Part shown: piece after piece, positions 1 through 7,177 of the stretch | Layout of the letters: the number at the start of each line of letters is the position of its first letter | How positions within the stretch are numbered: the first letter of the stretch is position 1 | NCBI GenBank assembly: GCA_902493085.1 | Contig: CABUOH010000009.1 | Location: 1-17,488, forward strand | DNA from: an uncultured Sutterella sp. | GTDB lineage: Bacteria; Pseudomonadota; Gammaproteobacteria; Burkholderiales; Burkholderiaceae_F | DNA: 17,488 nt | Reading direction: 5' to 3' | The notes under the pieces: model-generated | What the model saw: only the letters and a program-made list of their open reading frames with translations | The model's database searches: none | What the model was told of the DNA's origin: nothing | Program-made: the position numbers and the translations under genes

Positions 1-104
1 TGTTGGTTGTGCATCGGGGTGCCGTCAGGCACCGGAAAGAAACTAGTATAGGGATTCGCGGCCGGTTCGGGCGTTGAGGACGGTCCGATTTTGCAAAAGG
101 ATGC
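1..104. other. left edge, no gene identified
   Basis: No coding region can be supported here. All three plus-strand frames hit stops within about 75 bases. A short perfect stem (GGTGCC at 18-23, GGCACC at 28-33, loop GTCA) has no T-run on either side, so I do not call it a terminator. On the minus strand TATACT (around 45-50) resembles a -10 box that could serve a gene beyond the left edge, but no -35 box is visible. Confidence 0.3.
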
Positions 105-818
105 TTATGCGTTCGCCCGAGTTTTGAAGTTGCGCCAGTAGGCGAAGGCCAGGAACCAGAAGGCTGCGCAGGTTCCCCAGGGGAGAAGCCCGGCAACGAT
201 TGCCATGATGTCGGTGCCCGCCGCCGTCGTGCCCAGGACGTGCCAGTCCGGCCAGAGAAGAAGGAGCCAGGTGAACGTCATCCAGAGCGCCGCTCCGGTG
301 AGCATGCCCGCACGCCAGTAGAAGTCGGCGAGCATCGTGACGCCTGCGGCGAGGTTCTCTCCCTTGCGGGCGCCGAGGACGGCGGCCGTAAAGAGAATCG
401 AGGCAAAGCTCGTGACGCCGCCCGCAATGAGTGCGACCAAGGTGTACTTGACGATGTGGATGAGAGGAGGCGTATCGTCCGAGAGATTCTCGCCGGCGTG
501 CATGAGCGGCCGGCCATGATCGTCGACAACGGCAAAGGGCGCGCTGGCGCTCATTTCGGGGAGGCCGGCGCCGGTCGCTTCGATCGTGGCTTGCAAAAGC
601 GTATCGGTTCTGCCGTCCCGGTCTACGGGCATGGCGCTCAGGAGCGCGGCGCCGAGCGTGGCCGCGGCGAAGACGGCGAGCGTCTGATGGGCGCCGCAGC
701 GCAGCAGTTCGTGGAGAGCCGCACGGTGGCGGGCGCTGCGGATGAAGAGCACGCAGGCGGCGAACACGGCGGCTGCCGTAAGGGAGACGAGAGCGGAGAG
801 AACGGGAGAATAAGGCAT
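105..818 (-). CDS. multi-span membrane protein of unknown function
   Basis: Encodes 237 residues from the ATG at 818 (MPYSPVLSAL...). A TTG eight codons upstream, at 842, is also open but would overlap the end of ruvB; the ATG starts 8 bases after the ruvB stop and is preferred. Hydrophobic stretches suggest five membrane segments: near residues 5-25, 45-62, about 125-148, 168-188 and 205-228. Between the second and third lies a polar loop of about 60 residues (VDRDGRTD... to SDDTPP), probably exposed on one side of the membrane. No catalytic or metal-binding motif is recognised and I cannot assign a family. It is the last gene of the ffh-ruvCAB run, so it is probably co-transcribed, but nothing links it to recombination. 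That this frame is coding rests on the alternating hydrophobic/polar pattern and the tight spacing to ruvB. Confidence 0.6.
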   Translation of the reverse strand: MPYSPVLSALVSLTAAAVFAACVLFIRSARHRAALHELLRCGAHQTLAVFAAATLGAALLSAMPVDRDGRTDTLLQATIEATGAGLPEMSASAPFAVVDDHGRPLMHAGENLSDDTPPLIHIVKYTLVALIAGGVTSFASILFTAAVLGARKGENLAAGVTMLADFYWRAGMLTGAALWMTFTWLLLLWPDWHVLGTTAAGTDIMAIVAGLLPWGTCAAFWFLAFAYWRNFKTRANA

Positions 819-826
819 GGCGCAGG

Positions 827-1864
827 TCAGTTGGAGTCGCAATGGTCGCGAACGCCGGGAGCGGGCGGCGTCAGGCGAAAGTGCTGCCAGGCAAGCGGCG
901 TGGCGACGCGGCCGCGGGGCGTGCGCTGCACGAAGCCCTGCTGAATGAGATAGGGCTCCACGACGTCTTCGAGCGTGTCGCGGTCTTCGCCGACGGAGGC
1001 GGCGAGATTCTCGATGCCGACCGGACCGCCGGAGAACTTTTCGATGATCGTCTTGAGAAAGTGCGTGTCGATCATGTCGAGTCCTTCGGGGTCGACGTTG
1101 AGCATCTGGAGGGCGGCGGCAGCCACTTCCTTCGTGATGCGGCCGTCATGCTTGACTTCGGCGTAGTCGCGAACGCGCCTCAGGAGCCGGTTGGCCACGC
1201 GCGGCGTGCCGCGGCTTCGGCGTGCGATCTCAAATGCGCCGGTGTCGTCGATGCCGACCTTGAGGAGGCCGGCGGAGCGGTGCACGATGCGGGAAAGCTC
1301 CTCTGGCGTATAGAACTGGAGCTGGTTGACGATGCCGAATCGGGCGCGAAGCGGATTGGTAAGGGAACCGGCTCGGGTCGTTGCGCCGATGAGCGTAAAG
1401 GGCGGCAGATCGATTTTGATGGAACGGGCGGCCGGTCCCTCGCCGATCATGATGTCGATCTGGTAGTCCTCGAGCGCGGGATAGAGGATTTCCTCCACGA
1501 CGGGCGAAAGACGATGAATTTCATCAATGAAGAGAATGTCGTGCGGCTCGAGATTGGTGAGCATGGCCGCGAGGTCGCCGGGGCGCTCGAGCACTGGGCC
1601 GGAGGTCTGGCGAAGATTGACGCCCATTTCGTGAGCGACGATGTGGGCGAGCGTCGTCTTGCCGAGACCCGGAGGTCCGAAGAGCAGGAGATGGTCGAGC
1701 GGCTCCTTGCGACGCTTGGCGGCGGCGATGAAGATCTGGAGCTGCTCGCGGATGGCTTCCTGGCCCACGTATTCGGTGAGAAGCGACGGGCGCAGCGCGC
1801 GGTCGACGTTTTCTTCGTTGGGACTGGCCGTGCGGCCGTCGATGATGCGTTCTTCCTCAAGCAT
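827..1864 (-). CDS. ruvB: Holliday junction branch migration ATPase RuvB
   Basis: Encodes 345 residues, the usual RuvB length. RuvB is the hexameric AAA+ motor that, loaded by RuvA, pumps DNA through Holliday junctions during recombinational repair in the cytoplasm. Visible landmarks: N-terminal LRPSLLTEYVGQ typical of the family; Walker A GPPGLGKTT at about 63-71; Walker B LFIDEIH at about 111-117; sensor 1 region GATTRAG at about 160-166; the arginine-finger region PLRARFGI at about 171-178; sensor 2 region SRGTPRVANRLLRRVRDYA at about 218-236; and a C-terminal winged-helix DNA-binding domain ending in GRVATPLAWQHF and a short tail. It starts at ATG 1864, 12 bases after the ruvA stop, in the order ruvC-ruvA-ruvB. 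All key residues are present. Confidence 0.98.
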   Translation of the reverse strand: MLEEERIIDGRTASPNEENVDRALRPSLLTEYVGQEAIREQLQIFIAAAKRRKEPLDHLLLFGPPGLGKTTLAHIVAHEMGVNLRQTSGPVLERPGDLAAMLTNLEPHDILFIDEIHRLSPVVEEILYPALEDYQIDIMIGEGPAARSIKIDLPPFTLIGATTRAGSLTNPLRARFGIVNQLQFYTPEELSRIVHRSAGLLKVGIDDTGAFEIARRSRGTPRVANRLLRRVRDYAEVKHDGRITKEVAAAALQMLNVDPEGLDMIDTHFLKTIIEKFSGGPVGIENLAASVGEDRDTLEDVVEPYLIQQGFVQRTPRGRVATPLAWQHFRLTPPAPGVRDHCDSN

Positions 1865-1876
1865 GGGGAACCTCGA

Positions 1877-2452
1877 TTAGCGTGCGAGCGTCTTGAGGGC
1901 GAGACGAATGCCTTCGCTCACCGTCACGTCGGCGGGAAGCGCGCGCACGCTCGCCTGGGCCTCGCGTTCGGAATAGCCGAGCGCCATCAGGGCGCTCGTG
2001 ATGTCGGCCTGAGCGGCGCTCGCCGCACCGCCAGCCGGCGCAAAGGCGCTGCCCGCGAGCTTTCCCTTGAGTTCGAGAACCAGACGTTCGGCCGTTTTCT
2101 TGCCGATGCCGGGTACTCGGGTGAGAAGCGTGGCGTTGCCCTGCTCGACCGCATCGGCAAGGTCCTGCGCGCTCATGCCGGAGAGCACGGCGAGCGCAAT
2201 GCGCGGGCCTACGCCTGAGATGCGGATGAGTGCTCGGAAGGTCTGCCGTTCGGCGGCGGTCGCAAAGCCGTAGAGAAGCTGTGCATCCTCGCGCACGATG
2301 AAGTGCGTCAGGAGCGTGATTTCGGAGCCTTCGGCGGGCAGATTGCAGAAGGTCGACATCGGAACGTCGACCTCATAGCCCACGCCGCCGACGTCAACGA
2401 GAACCTGCGGCGGGATCTTTTCAATGAGTTTGCCGTGAAGTCGTCCGATCAT
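1877..2452 (-). CDS. ruvA: Holliday junction DNA-binding protein RuvA
   Basis: Encodes 191 residues. RuvA tetramers bind the four-way junction and load RuvB rings. The start MIGRLHGKLIEK opens the N-terminal OB-fold domain (about 1-63). Two helix-hairpin-helix motifs follow: LIRISGVGPRIALAVLS near 75-91 and LLTRVPGIGKKTAERLVLEL near 108-127. After an Ala/Gly-rich flexible linker (about 131-145), the C-terminal RuvB-contacting three-helix domain contains ALMALGYSEREAQASVRAL. The ATG at 2452 overlaps the stop of the frame-corrected ruvC as ATGA, which implies translational coupling. ruvB follows after 12 bases. The sequence is intact, with no missing features. Confidence 0.97.
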   Translation of the reverse strand: MIGRLHGKLIEKIPPQVLVDVGGVGYEVDVPMSTFCNLPAEGSEITLLTHFIVREDAQLLYGFATAAERQTFRALIRISGVGPRIALAVLSGMSAQDLADAVEQGNATLLTRVPGIGKKTAERLVLELKGKLAGSAFAPAGGAASAAQADITSALMALGYSEREAQASVRALPADVTVSEGIRLALKTLAR

Positions 2453-3023
2453 GACGTTTTTCCTTTCTTCGTGAGAAGCGCCGTCCAGGCGCTGCGAGCG
2501 CCTGCGGCGCTGCGGCCGCGTCGGGGCGTCGCATAGGTTCGGGACGTGCCGCCCGCCTTTTCAAAGGCGCGCATGCGCAGCGTGTTGGCGCAGCAGAGCG
2601 CGCACGCGAGCGCGTCGGCTTCGTCGGCTTGATGTCGAGCAGCATGCCGATCATGCGCTGCACCATGGGCTTGTCGGCGCGTCCGGTGGCGCAGACGGCC
2701 TCCTTGATTTCGCTCGGCGTGAATTCTTCGACCTTGAGCCCGGCAAGATCGGCCGCCGCAAGCGCCGCTCCTCTGGCCTGACCGAGAAGCAGCGTGCTCT
2801 GGGGGTTGACGTTGACGAAGACGCGTTCGGCGGAGGCCAGCTCGGGCTTCGTGCGTTCGATCACTTTGGAGAGTTCGCGAACGATGTGCCCGAGCCGAGC
2901 CGGGAGCTCGCCCGCGGGCACGCGGATCATGCCGCTTTCGATGCGGGTGAATGTCCCGCCCTCGGCGTCAATGACGCCCCAGCCCGTGCGGTTCAGCCCG
3001 GGGTCCAGGCCCAGGATCCTCAT
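2449..3023 (-). pseudogene. ruvC: Holliday junction resolvase RuvC, frameshifted
   Basis: RuvC is the dimeric endonuclease that cuts junctions positioned by RuvAB. The first 132 codons from ATG 3023 are a normal RuvC: D7 in GLDPGLNRTGWG, E66 in ASAERVFVN, then STLLLGQARG and PSEIKEAV. After K132 (codon at 2628-2630) the frame reads a meaningless Arg/Ala/Pro-rich tail that runs into ruvA. One base of shift restores ADEADALACAL..., which carries the last two catalytic aspartates (D134, D137) and a family-like C-terminus ending SAWTALLTKKGKTS. That frame stops at 2449, giving 191 residues and an ATGA overlap with ruvA. The observed frame amounts to one missing base at about 2627-2628 (GGCTT where GGCCTT is expected). 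As read, the enzyme lacks half its active site. A sequence error or a real mutation are both possible. Confidence 0.9.
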
Positions 3024-3031
3024 TGCGCTCG

Positions 3032-4426
3032 TCAGCGGCCGAAGCCGCCCATGCCGGGGAAGCCGCCACGGCCGAATTGGCCGAGCGCGCGCATCATCTT
3101 GCTGAGGCCGCCGCGCTTCATGCGCTTCATCATGTCCTGCGTCTGTTCGAACTGCTTGAGCAGACGGTTGACTTCCTGCACGGGAACGCCCGCACCGGCG
3201 GCGATGCGCTTCTTGCGGCTCGCCTTGATGAGGTCGGGCTTGCGGCGTTCGAAGGGCGTCATGCTGTCGATGATGCCCATCGTGCGGCGCACGGACTTCT
3301 TGGCCTCTTCGTCGTTGACTTTGGAGGCGGCTTCCTGGAACTGTGCGGGAAGCTTCTCGAGAATGGAGGAGAAGCTCTCCATGTTGTTCATCTGAGCGAG
3401 CTGCGCACGGAAGTCGGAGAGGTCGAACTTGTCGCCCTGGCTGAGCTTCTGAGCGAGCTTTTCGGCTTCGGCGATGTTGATCGACTTCTGGACGTCCTTG
3501 ACGAGGCCCACGATGTCGCCCATGCCGAGAATGCGGGAGGCCATCGCTTCGGGATCGAAGGCGTCGAAGCCCGTGAGCTTTTCGGCCGTGCCGACGAATT
3601 TGATCGGCTTGCCGGTGACGTGTCGCACGGAGAGCGCGGCACCGCCGCGGCTGTCGCCGTCGACCTTGGTGAGGATCACGCCGGTGAGCGGCAGCCGCTC
3701 GTTGAAGGCCTTGGCCGTGTTGACGGCGTCCTGGCCGAGCATGGCGTCGATCACGAAGAGCGTTTCAACGGGCTTGAGGAAGGTGTTGAGCTCGGCAACC
3801 TCCTGCATCATCGCCTCGTCGATGGCCAGCAGGCGGCCCGCCGTGTCGACGATGAGCACGTCGAAGAACTTGCGGCGGGCGTGGTCGATGGCGGCTGCGG
3901 CGATGTCGAGCGGCTTCTGGCCGGTCGAGCTCGGGAACCATTCGGCCCCTGCCTGCTCGGTCACGGTCTTGAGCTGTTCGATGGCGGCCGGGCGATAAAC
4001 GTCGGCGGACACCGTGAGGACCTTCTTTCGCTTCGTTTCGATGAGGTATTTGGCAAGCTTGCCCGCGCTCGTCGTCGTGCCCGCGCCCTGAAGGCCGGCA
4101 AGGAGAATGACGGCGGGGGGCTGGGCGTGAAGGTTGATGTCGCGCTCGGAGACCGGCACGTCGCCGCCGATGATCGCGGTGAGCTCGCGCTGCACGACGC
4201 CCACCAGGGCCTGGCCGGGATTGAGGTTGCCGACAACCTCTTCGCCCATGGCCTTTTCCTTGATGCGGGCGAGCACCTCGCGAACGACGGGCAGGGCCAC
4301 GTCCGCCTCGAGAAGCGCAATGCGAACCTCACGCAGCATGTCCTTCGTGTTTTCTTCCGTCAGACGCGCTTGACCGCGCATGGTCTTGACGATTTTGGAA
4401 AGGCGCTGGCTTAATGAGTCGAGCAT
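3032..4426 (-). CDS. ffh: signal recognition particle GTPase Ffh (SRP54)
   Basis: Encodes 464 residues. With 4.5S RNA, Ffh binds signal sequences on ribosomes and, through paired GTP hydrolysis with FtsY, delivers them to the membrane translocon. Domains: N helical bundle (about 1-90), G domain (about 100-300), and Met-rich M domain (about 325-464) with the SRP RNA-binding stretch RKKRIAAGAGVPVQEVNRLL and a Gly/Met/Phe tail. DVYRPAAIEQL (G2 region, from 142), DTAGR (G3, 194-198), TKVDGDSRGGAAL (G4, from 253) and the closing GMGD are present. Two oddities: the P-loop reads GLQGAGTTTS, with Thr117 (codon ACG at 4076-4078) where the family has Lys, and the segment after DTAGR (LLAID) seems one residue longer than usual. 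ATG 4426 is preceded by AGGA about 10 bases upstream. ruvC follows after 8 bases. Confidence 0.96.
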   Translation of the reverse strand: MLDSLSQRLSKIVKTMRGQARLTEENTKDMLREVRIALLEADVALPVVREVLARIKEKAMGEEVVGNLNPGQALVGVVQRELTAIIGGDVPVSERDINLHAQPPAVILLAGLQGAGTTTSAGKLAKYLIETKRKKVLTVSADVYRPAAIEQLKTVTEQAGAEWFPSSTGQKPLDIAAAAIDHARRKFFDVLIVDTAGRLLAIDEAMMQEVAELNTFLKPVETLFVIDAMLGQDAVNTAKAFNERLPLTGVILTKVDGDSRGGAALSVRHVTGKPIKFVGTAEKLTGFDAFDPEAMASRILGMGDIVGLVKDVQKSINIAEAEKLAQKLSQGDKFDLSDFRAQLAQMNNMESFSSILEKLPAQFQEAASKVNDEEAKKSVRRTMGIIDSMTPFERRKPDLIKASRKKRIAAGAGVPVQEVNRLLKQFEQTQDMMKRMKRGGLSKMMRALGQFGRGGFPGMGGFGR

Positions 4427-4821
4427 GGTTCTTGAATTCCTGGTGTTGACGGACGGACGCCGGAGCGGGGTCAGTCCGGGAGAGCGGGAGGCGCGCTGCG
4501 CCGGCCGCCGGCGCTCCGGAAGGCTGGGCTTGAGGGAGCGCTTTTGAAAATTGGAGTCCGGGACGCGATTTCAGGGATATCTAAGCCCGTTGCGGCTAGA
4601 ATCTGAATTGCAAGGCGCGTCTTCGGATGCAGTTCGGATCCGCCGCAGGCTTGCGGGAGCGCTTTCGGCCGTTCGGGCCGGAGCGGCCTTCATCGTCCTT
4701 CGGCAAACGTCTCATTTTAGTGGGAACGGCCGAGTTTTGCACCGATCCCCAAGCCTCCTCGAGTGCGCCGCCCGACGGCTCCGCCTCGATCGAACCAGAC
4801 AAAAAAATAAGAGAACACAGA
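4427..4821. other. divergent control region between ffh and the CcsA-like gene
   Basis: This 395-base gap holds no convincing gene. One frame is open from 4627 into the CcsA-like gene, but its translation is a polar, low-complexity run unlike any N-terminus of that family. The ffh-proximal part (about 4460-4519) is very GC-rich and contains inverted arms CCGGAGCG (4460-4467) and CGCTCCGG (4512-4519), which could fold in the ffh leader. On the plus strand a -10-like TAGAAT lies at 4597-4602, which would give a leader of about 210 bases before the CcsA-like start. No tRNA or recognisable small RNA was seen. Confidence 0.4.
4597..4602 (+). promoter_or_regulatory. candidate -10 box for the CcsA-like operon
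   Basis: TAGAAT in the context GCTAGAATCTG. The same GCTAGAAT string precedes mpl at 12819-12826, also in a plus-strand upstream region, which makes it a plausible sigma-70 -10 element of this genome. No good -35 hexamer is seen 16-18 bases upstream, so the call is tentative. Confidence 0.35.
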
Positions 4822-5631
4822 ATGAGCATTCTTACCATCTGCACCATCGTCGCTGCGATCCTTTATCTGGGCTCAGGGATGGCCATCATCGGCTCGATGA
4901 AGGGCGAGGGCTCGGGAGCCTCCTCCCTCATCCGCTGGCCCGTGCTTGCCGGTCTGGTGATGCAGGGCTACGCTCTTCACGGCGAAATGTTCGGCGAAGG
5001 CGCAGTCAATTTCGGTTTCGGCTTCGCCATGTCCGAAATGTTCTTCTTCGCCGTGATCATCCTGCTGATTGAAACGTGGATCCATCGTCTGCACGGACAG
5101 TTCGGCATCGTGCTCATCGCCGCCGCCGTCGGCACGCTGAGCCCGCTCGTGTTTTCCGGCCAAGTGATTCCGTCCGTCGAATGGACGACGCTCTTTCGCT
5201 GGCATCTGCTGCTGGCCATTGCGGCCTACGCCTTCCTGATGATCGCCTTCGTGCACGCCGTGCTCATGGCGCTCATCAATCGGCGCTTGAAGAGCCCGAC
5301 GGTCGAGCGTGCGAACTTCCTTGATTCCATGCCCGCGCTTGTCGTCATGGAGCGCATCTTCTTTCGCATCGTGGCCGTGGGCTTTCTCTTCATCACGCTC
5401 ACGCTGATCGTGGGCGCCCTTGCCACGCAGGAGGCCAAGGGAGTTTATTTCCTCTTTGACCACAAGACGATCCTCACGTGGCTCGCCTGGGTCTTCTTCG
5501 GCATCCTGCTTGCAGGCCGCCGTTTTGCAGGCTGGCGCGCCCGCACCGCGCTCAACTGGTTCTGGGCGGGGTTCGTCGTCTTCGTCGTGGCCTATTTCGG
5601 CTACAGCTTCATTCAGGAACTGATCCGCTGA
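4822..5631 (+). CDS. CcsA/YpjD-family cytochrome c assembly membrane protein
   Basis: Encodes 269 residues from ATG 4822 (MSILTICTIVAAILYLGSG). The frame is open further upstream, but that part is polar and not family-like. About eight hydrophobic segments span the whole protein. The C-terminal third is diagnostic of the CcsA/CcmF/YpjD group: the haem-handling region around FDHKTILTWLAWVFFG (His about residue 214) followed by GWRARTALNWFWAGF. Members act in the inner membrane in haem delivery or cytochrome c maturation. The short YpjD-like form beside ffh is common in Betaproteobacteria, and its exact role is less certain than that of true CcsA. It is transcribed divergently from ffh. The next gene starts 9 bases downstream, and its ribosome site (AGGGAAC) overlaps this stop. 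Family assignment is firm; specific function is inferred. Confidence 0.88.
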   Translation: MSILTICTIVAAILYLGSGMAIIGSMKGEGSGASSLIRWPVLAGLVMQGYALHGEMFGEGAVNFGFGFAMSEMFFFAVIILLIETWIHRLHGQFGIVLIAAAVGTLSPLVFSGQVIPSVEWTTLFRWHLLLAIAAYAFLMIAFVHAVLMALINRRLKSPTVERANFLDSMPALVVMERIFFRIVAVGFLFITLTLIVGALATQEAKGVYFLFDHKTILTWLAWVFFGILLAGRRFAGWRARTALNWFWAGFVVFVVAYFGYSFIQELIR

Positions 5632-5640
5632 GGGAACAAC

Positions 5641-5922
5641 ATGGGACGCATCCTCTTCTTCGCGGCTCTTGCCGTTGCTCTGTGGATCGCATGGACGCTC
5701 AGCCGCAAGCGCAACAGCCTTGACAACGAGGAGCGGCGGGAGCTCAAGCGCCTTCGCGCAAAGGAGCGCGAGGCTCAGGGGCGCTCGCGTGAGCCGGCAG
5801 GCGAATTGATGGTGAAGTGCGACCATTGCGGACTCTACTTCCCGAAGCGCGAGGCCGTCCTCAGCAAGGATCGGGTCTTTTGCTCAAGACGCTGCCGGGA
5901 TGCGGCTCTGGAGCAGGAATGA
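5641..5922 (+). CDS. small PP0621-type zinc-ribbon membrane protein
   Basis: Encodes 93 residues. An N-terminal hydrophobic helix (ILFFAALAVALWIAWTL, residues 4-20) anchors the protein. A basic, charged linker follows (about 21-55: RKRNSLDNEERRELKRL...), then a C-terminal Cys cluster: CDHC at about 60-63 and a second CSRRC at about 81-85. This layout matches the PP0621-type family of short membrane proteins found beside the CcsA-like gene in Betaproteobacteria and pseudomonads. Their function is unknown, though the four cysteines probably bind Zn2+. The gene sits 9 bases after the CcsA-like gene, and its TGA overlaps the ampD ATG as ATGA, so the three genes are likely co-translated. Confidence 0.85.
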   Translation: MGRILFFAALAVALWIAWTLSRKRNSLDNEERRELKRLRAKEREAQGRSREPAGELMVKCDHCGLYFPKREAVLSKDRVFCSRRCRDAALEQE

Positions 5923-6500
5923 ATGCCTTTGACGGTTGGCTGCCGGGCATCGCGCATCGTCAATCTCCCCACTTCAACGGGCGTCCCGAAGGGACGCTCG
6001 TTTCGTTGGCGGTGCTGCACTACATCTCGCTGCCCGCGGGCTGCTTCCGGGGAGAGGACGTGGACGCCTTGTTCATGGGAAGGCTTGATGCGCAGCGTCG
6101 GCCCGAGTACGAATCCCTGCGGGGCCTTCGGGTTTCGTCTCACTTCTTCGTGCGACGCACGGGAGAAATCCGGCAATACGTGAGCGTTTTTGACCGCGCC
6201 TGGCATGCCGGCATCTCGTCCTTTGAAGGACGGTCGGGGTGCAATGACTTTTCCATCGGAATCGAGCTCGAGGGCACGGGCGAGACGGTCTTCGAGGAGA
6301 TGCAGTACCGGTCGCTTGCCCAACTCCTCGCAATGCTGACCGAGGTTTTGCCGATCGAGGCGGTGACGGGGCACGAGCATGTCGCTCCGGGCCGCAAGCA
6401 GGACCCGGGCCCCTGCTTTGATTGGGAGCGCGTCCGCCGAATGATTCCGGCGCATGTCAGGATCATCACCGAAGAGCAGCGCATGCCCGAGGGAGCATAG
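5919..6500 (+). CDS. ampD: 1,6-anhydro-N-acetylmuramyl-L-alanine amidase AmpD
   Basis: Encodes 193 residues. AmpD is the cytoplasmic zinc amidase of murein recycling: it removes the stem peptide from anhydro-muropeptides imported by AmpG. The start ATG 5919 (MNAFDGWLPG) overlaps the upstream stop as ATGA; a longer in-frame extension would run through the zinc-ribbon gene and is rejected. The zinc ligands His34 (VLHYIS), His154 (GHEHVAPGRK) and Asp162 (KQDPGPCFDW) and the catalytic Glu116 (GIELEGT) are all present, as are NFNGRP-like HFNGRPEGT and VSSHFFVRRTGEIRQYV. Loss of AmpD induces ampC beta-lactamase in species with ampR/ampC; no ampE, ampC or ampR is in the window. mpl, at 12867, provides the next recycling step. 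Confidence 0.96.
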   Translation: MNAFDGWLPGIAHRQSPHFNGRPEGTLVSLAVLHYISLPAGCFRGEDVDALFMGRLDAQRRPEYESLRGLRVSSHFFVRRTGEIRQYVSVFDRAWHAGISSFEGRSGCNDFSIGIELEGTGETVFEEMQYRSLAQLLAMLTEVLPIEAVTGHEHVAPGRKQDPGPCFDWERVRRMIPAHVRIITEEQRMPEGA

Positions 6501-6542
6501 TCTGATATAGTCGACAGAATTTCAAATTCAGGTGTCGTCATC

Positions 6543-7103
6543 ATGCCCAGTCTGCTCACAGGACTCATTCAGTTTGTCTTTACCGCCGTCATGTCGCTTC
6601 TCGGCGTGCTGCTGTTGCTGCGCGCCTGGGTCCACGTGTGGGCGTTTTCTCCCCGTCATCCGATCGTGCAGCTTGCCAGACGTGCGACGGACTGGCTCGT
6701 GGATCCGCTCTCGAAGATTATTCCGAGGAGCGGGTCGTATGACTGGCCGAGCCTTGCGGCGGCGCTTCTGGCCGCCGTCATCATGGTGCTCATGCAGCGC
6801 GTGCTGACCGGCATGCCCTACACGCCGATCGGCCTCGTGATCGCGCCTCTGGCCACCGTGCTTCGCTGGGCGCTCGAAATGACGTCCTGGGGCGTCTTCA
6901 TTTGGGTGGTGATGACTTGGCTCAATCCGCAGAGCCCGATGACCTATGCGCTCGGCACGCTTGTGGATCCGTTTGTGCGTCCCGTGCGCAGAGTCGTTCC
7001 CATGTTCGGCCGCTTTGATTTTTCGCCCATCGTGGTGATCCTGCTGGCCAACGTTCTGCTGATTCTCGTGACGCCGATCTCCCACGGCTACATTCCGCTC
7101 TGA
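6543..7103 (+). CDS. YggT-family inner membrane protein (two YggT repeats)
   Basis: Encodes 186 residues with about four membrane segments arranged as two YggT units: about residues 5-85 (LLLLRAWVHVWAFSPRHPIVQLARRA...PLSKIIP) and about 95-180 (WVVMTWLNPQSPMTYALGTLVDPFVRPVRRVVP). Each unit ends in the family's hallmark of a proline-rich turn followed by a hydrophobic helix. YggT proteins are implicated in osmotic tolerance and, in other bacteria, in envelope or division functions; the biochemical role is not settled. The gene starts 42 bases after ampD with AGGTG as ribosome site. TATAGT at 6506-6511 could be its own -10 box, without a clear -35. A strong terminator closes the operon at 7128-7163. 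Confidence 0.92.
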   Translation: MPSLLTGLIQFVFTAVMSLLGVLLLLRAWVHVWAFSPRHPIVQLARRATDWLVDPLSKIIPRSGSYDWPSLAAALLAAVIMVLMQRVLTGMPYTPIGLVIAPLATVLRWALEMTSWGVFIWVVMTWLNPQSPMTYALGTLVDPFVRPVRRVVPMFGRFDFSPIVVILLANVLLILVTPISHGYIPL

Positions 7104-7127
7104 TTTTCGTCAAGGACGGTCAATGCA

Positions 7128-7163
7128 GGCGCTCCGGGTCCGTGCAGCTCCGGGGCGCCTTTT
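7128..7163 (+). terminator. intrinsic terminator after yggT
   Basis: A ten-base-pair stem, GGCGCTCCGG (7128-7137) with CCGGGGCGCC (7150-7159) and one G-U pair, is followed directly by TTTT (7160-7163). It lies 25 bases after the yggT stop. There is no T-run on the opposite strand, so it should end the plus-strand operon only; the convergent kinase gene ends at 7178. Confidence 0.8.
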
Positions 7164-7177
7164 GCATGGGGAGCTGC

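Noticed and set aside
18..33. GGTGCC/GGCACC hairpin as a terminator for the 105-818 gene
   Set aside because: Only six base pairs, no T-run on either strand, and over 70 bases past the stop.
842..2218. 458-codon plus-strand open frame opposite ruvB and ruvA
   Set aside because: Antisense to two unambiguous genes; low-complexity Gly/Glu/Asp/Ala composition.
2620..2635. Programmed ribosomal frameshift in ruvC
   Set aside because: No slippery heptamer or downstream stimulator is visible, and RuvC is not known to use recoding; an indel is the simpler reading.
4627..4821. 65-codon N-terminal extension of the CcsA-like protein
   Set aside because: Polar, Ser/Pro-rich and unlike the family, which begins with a membrane helix at MSILTIC; treated as untranslated leader.
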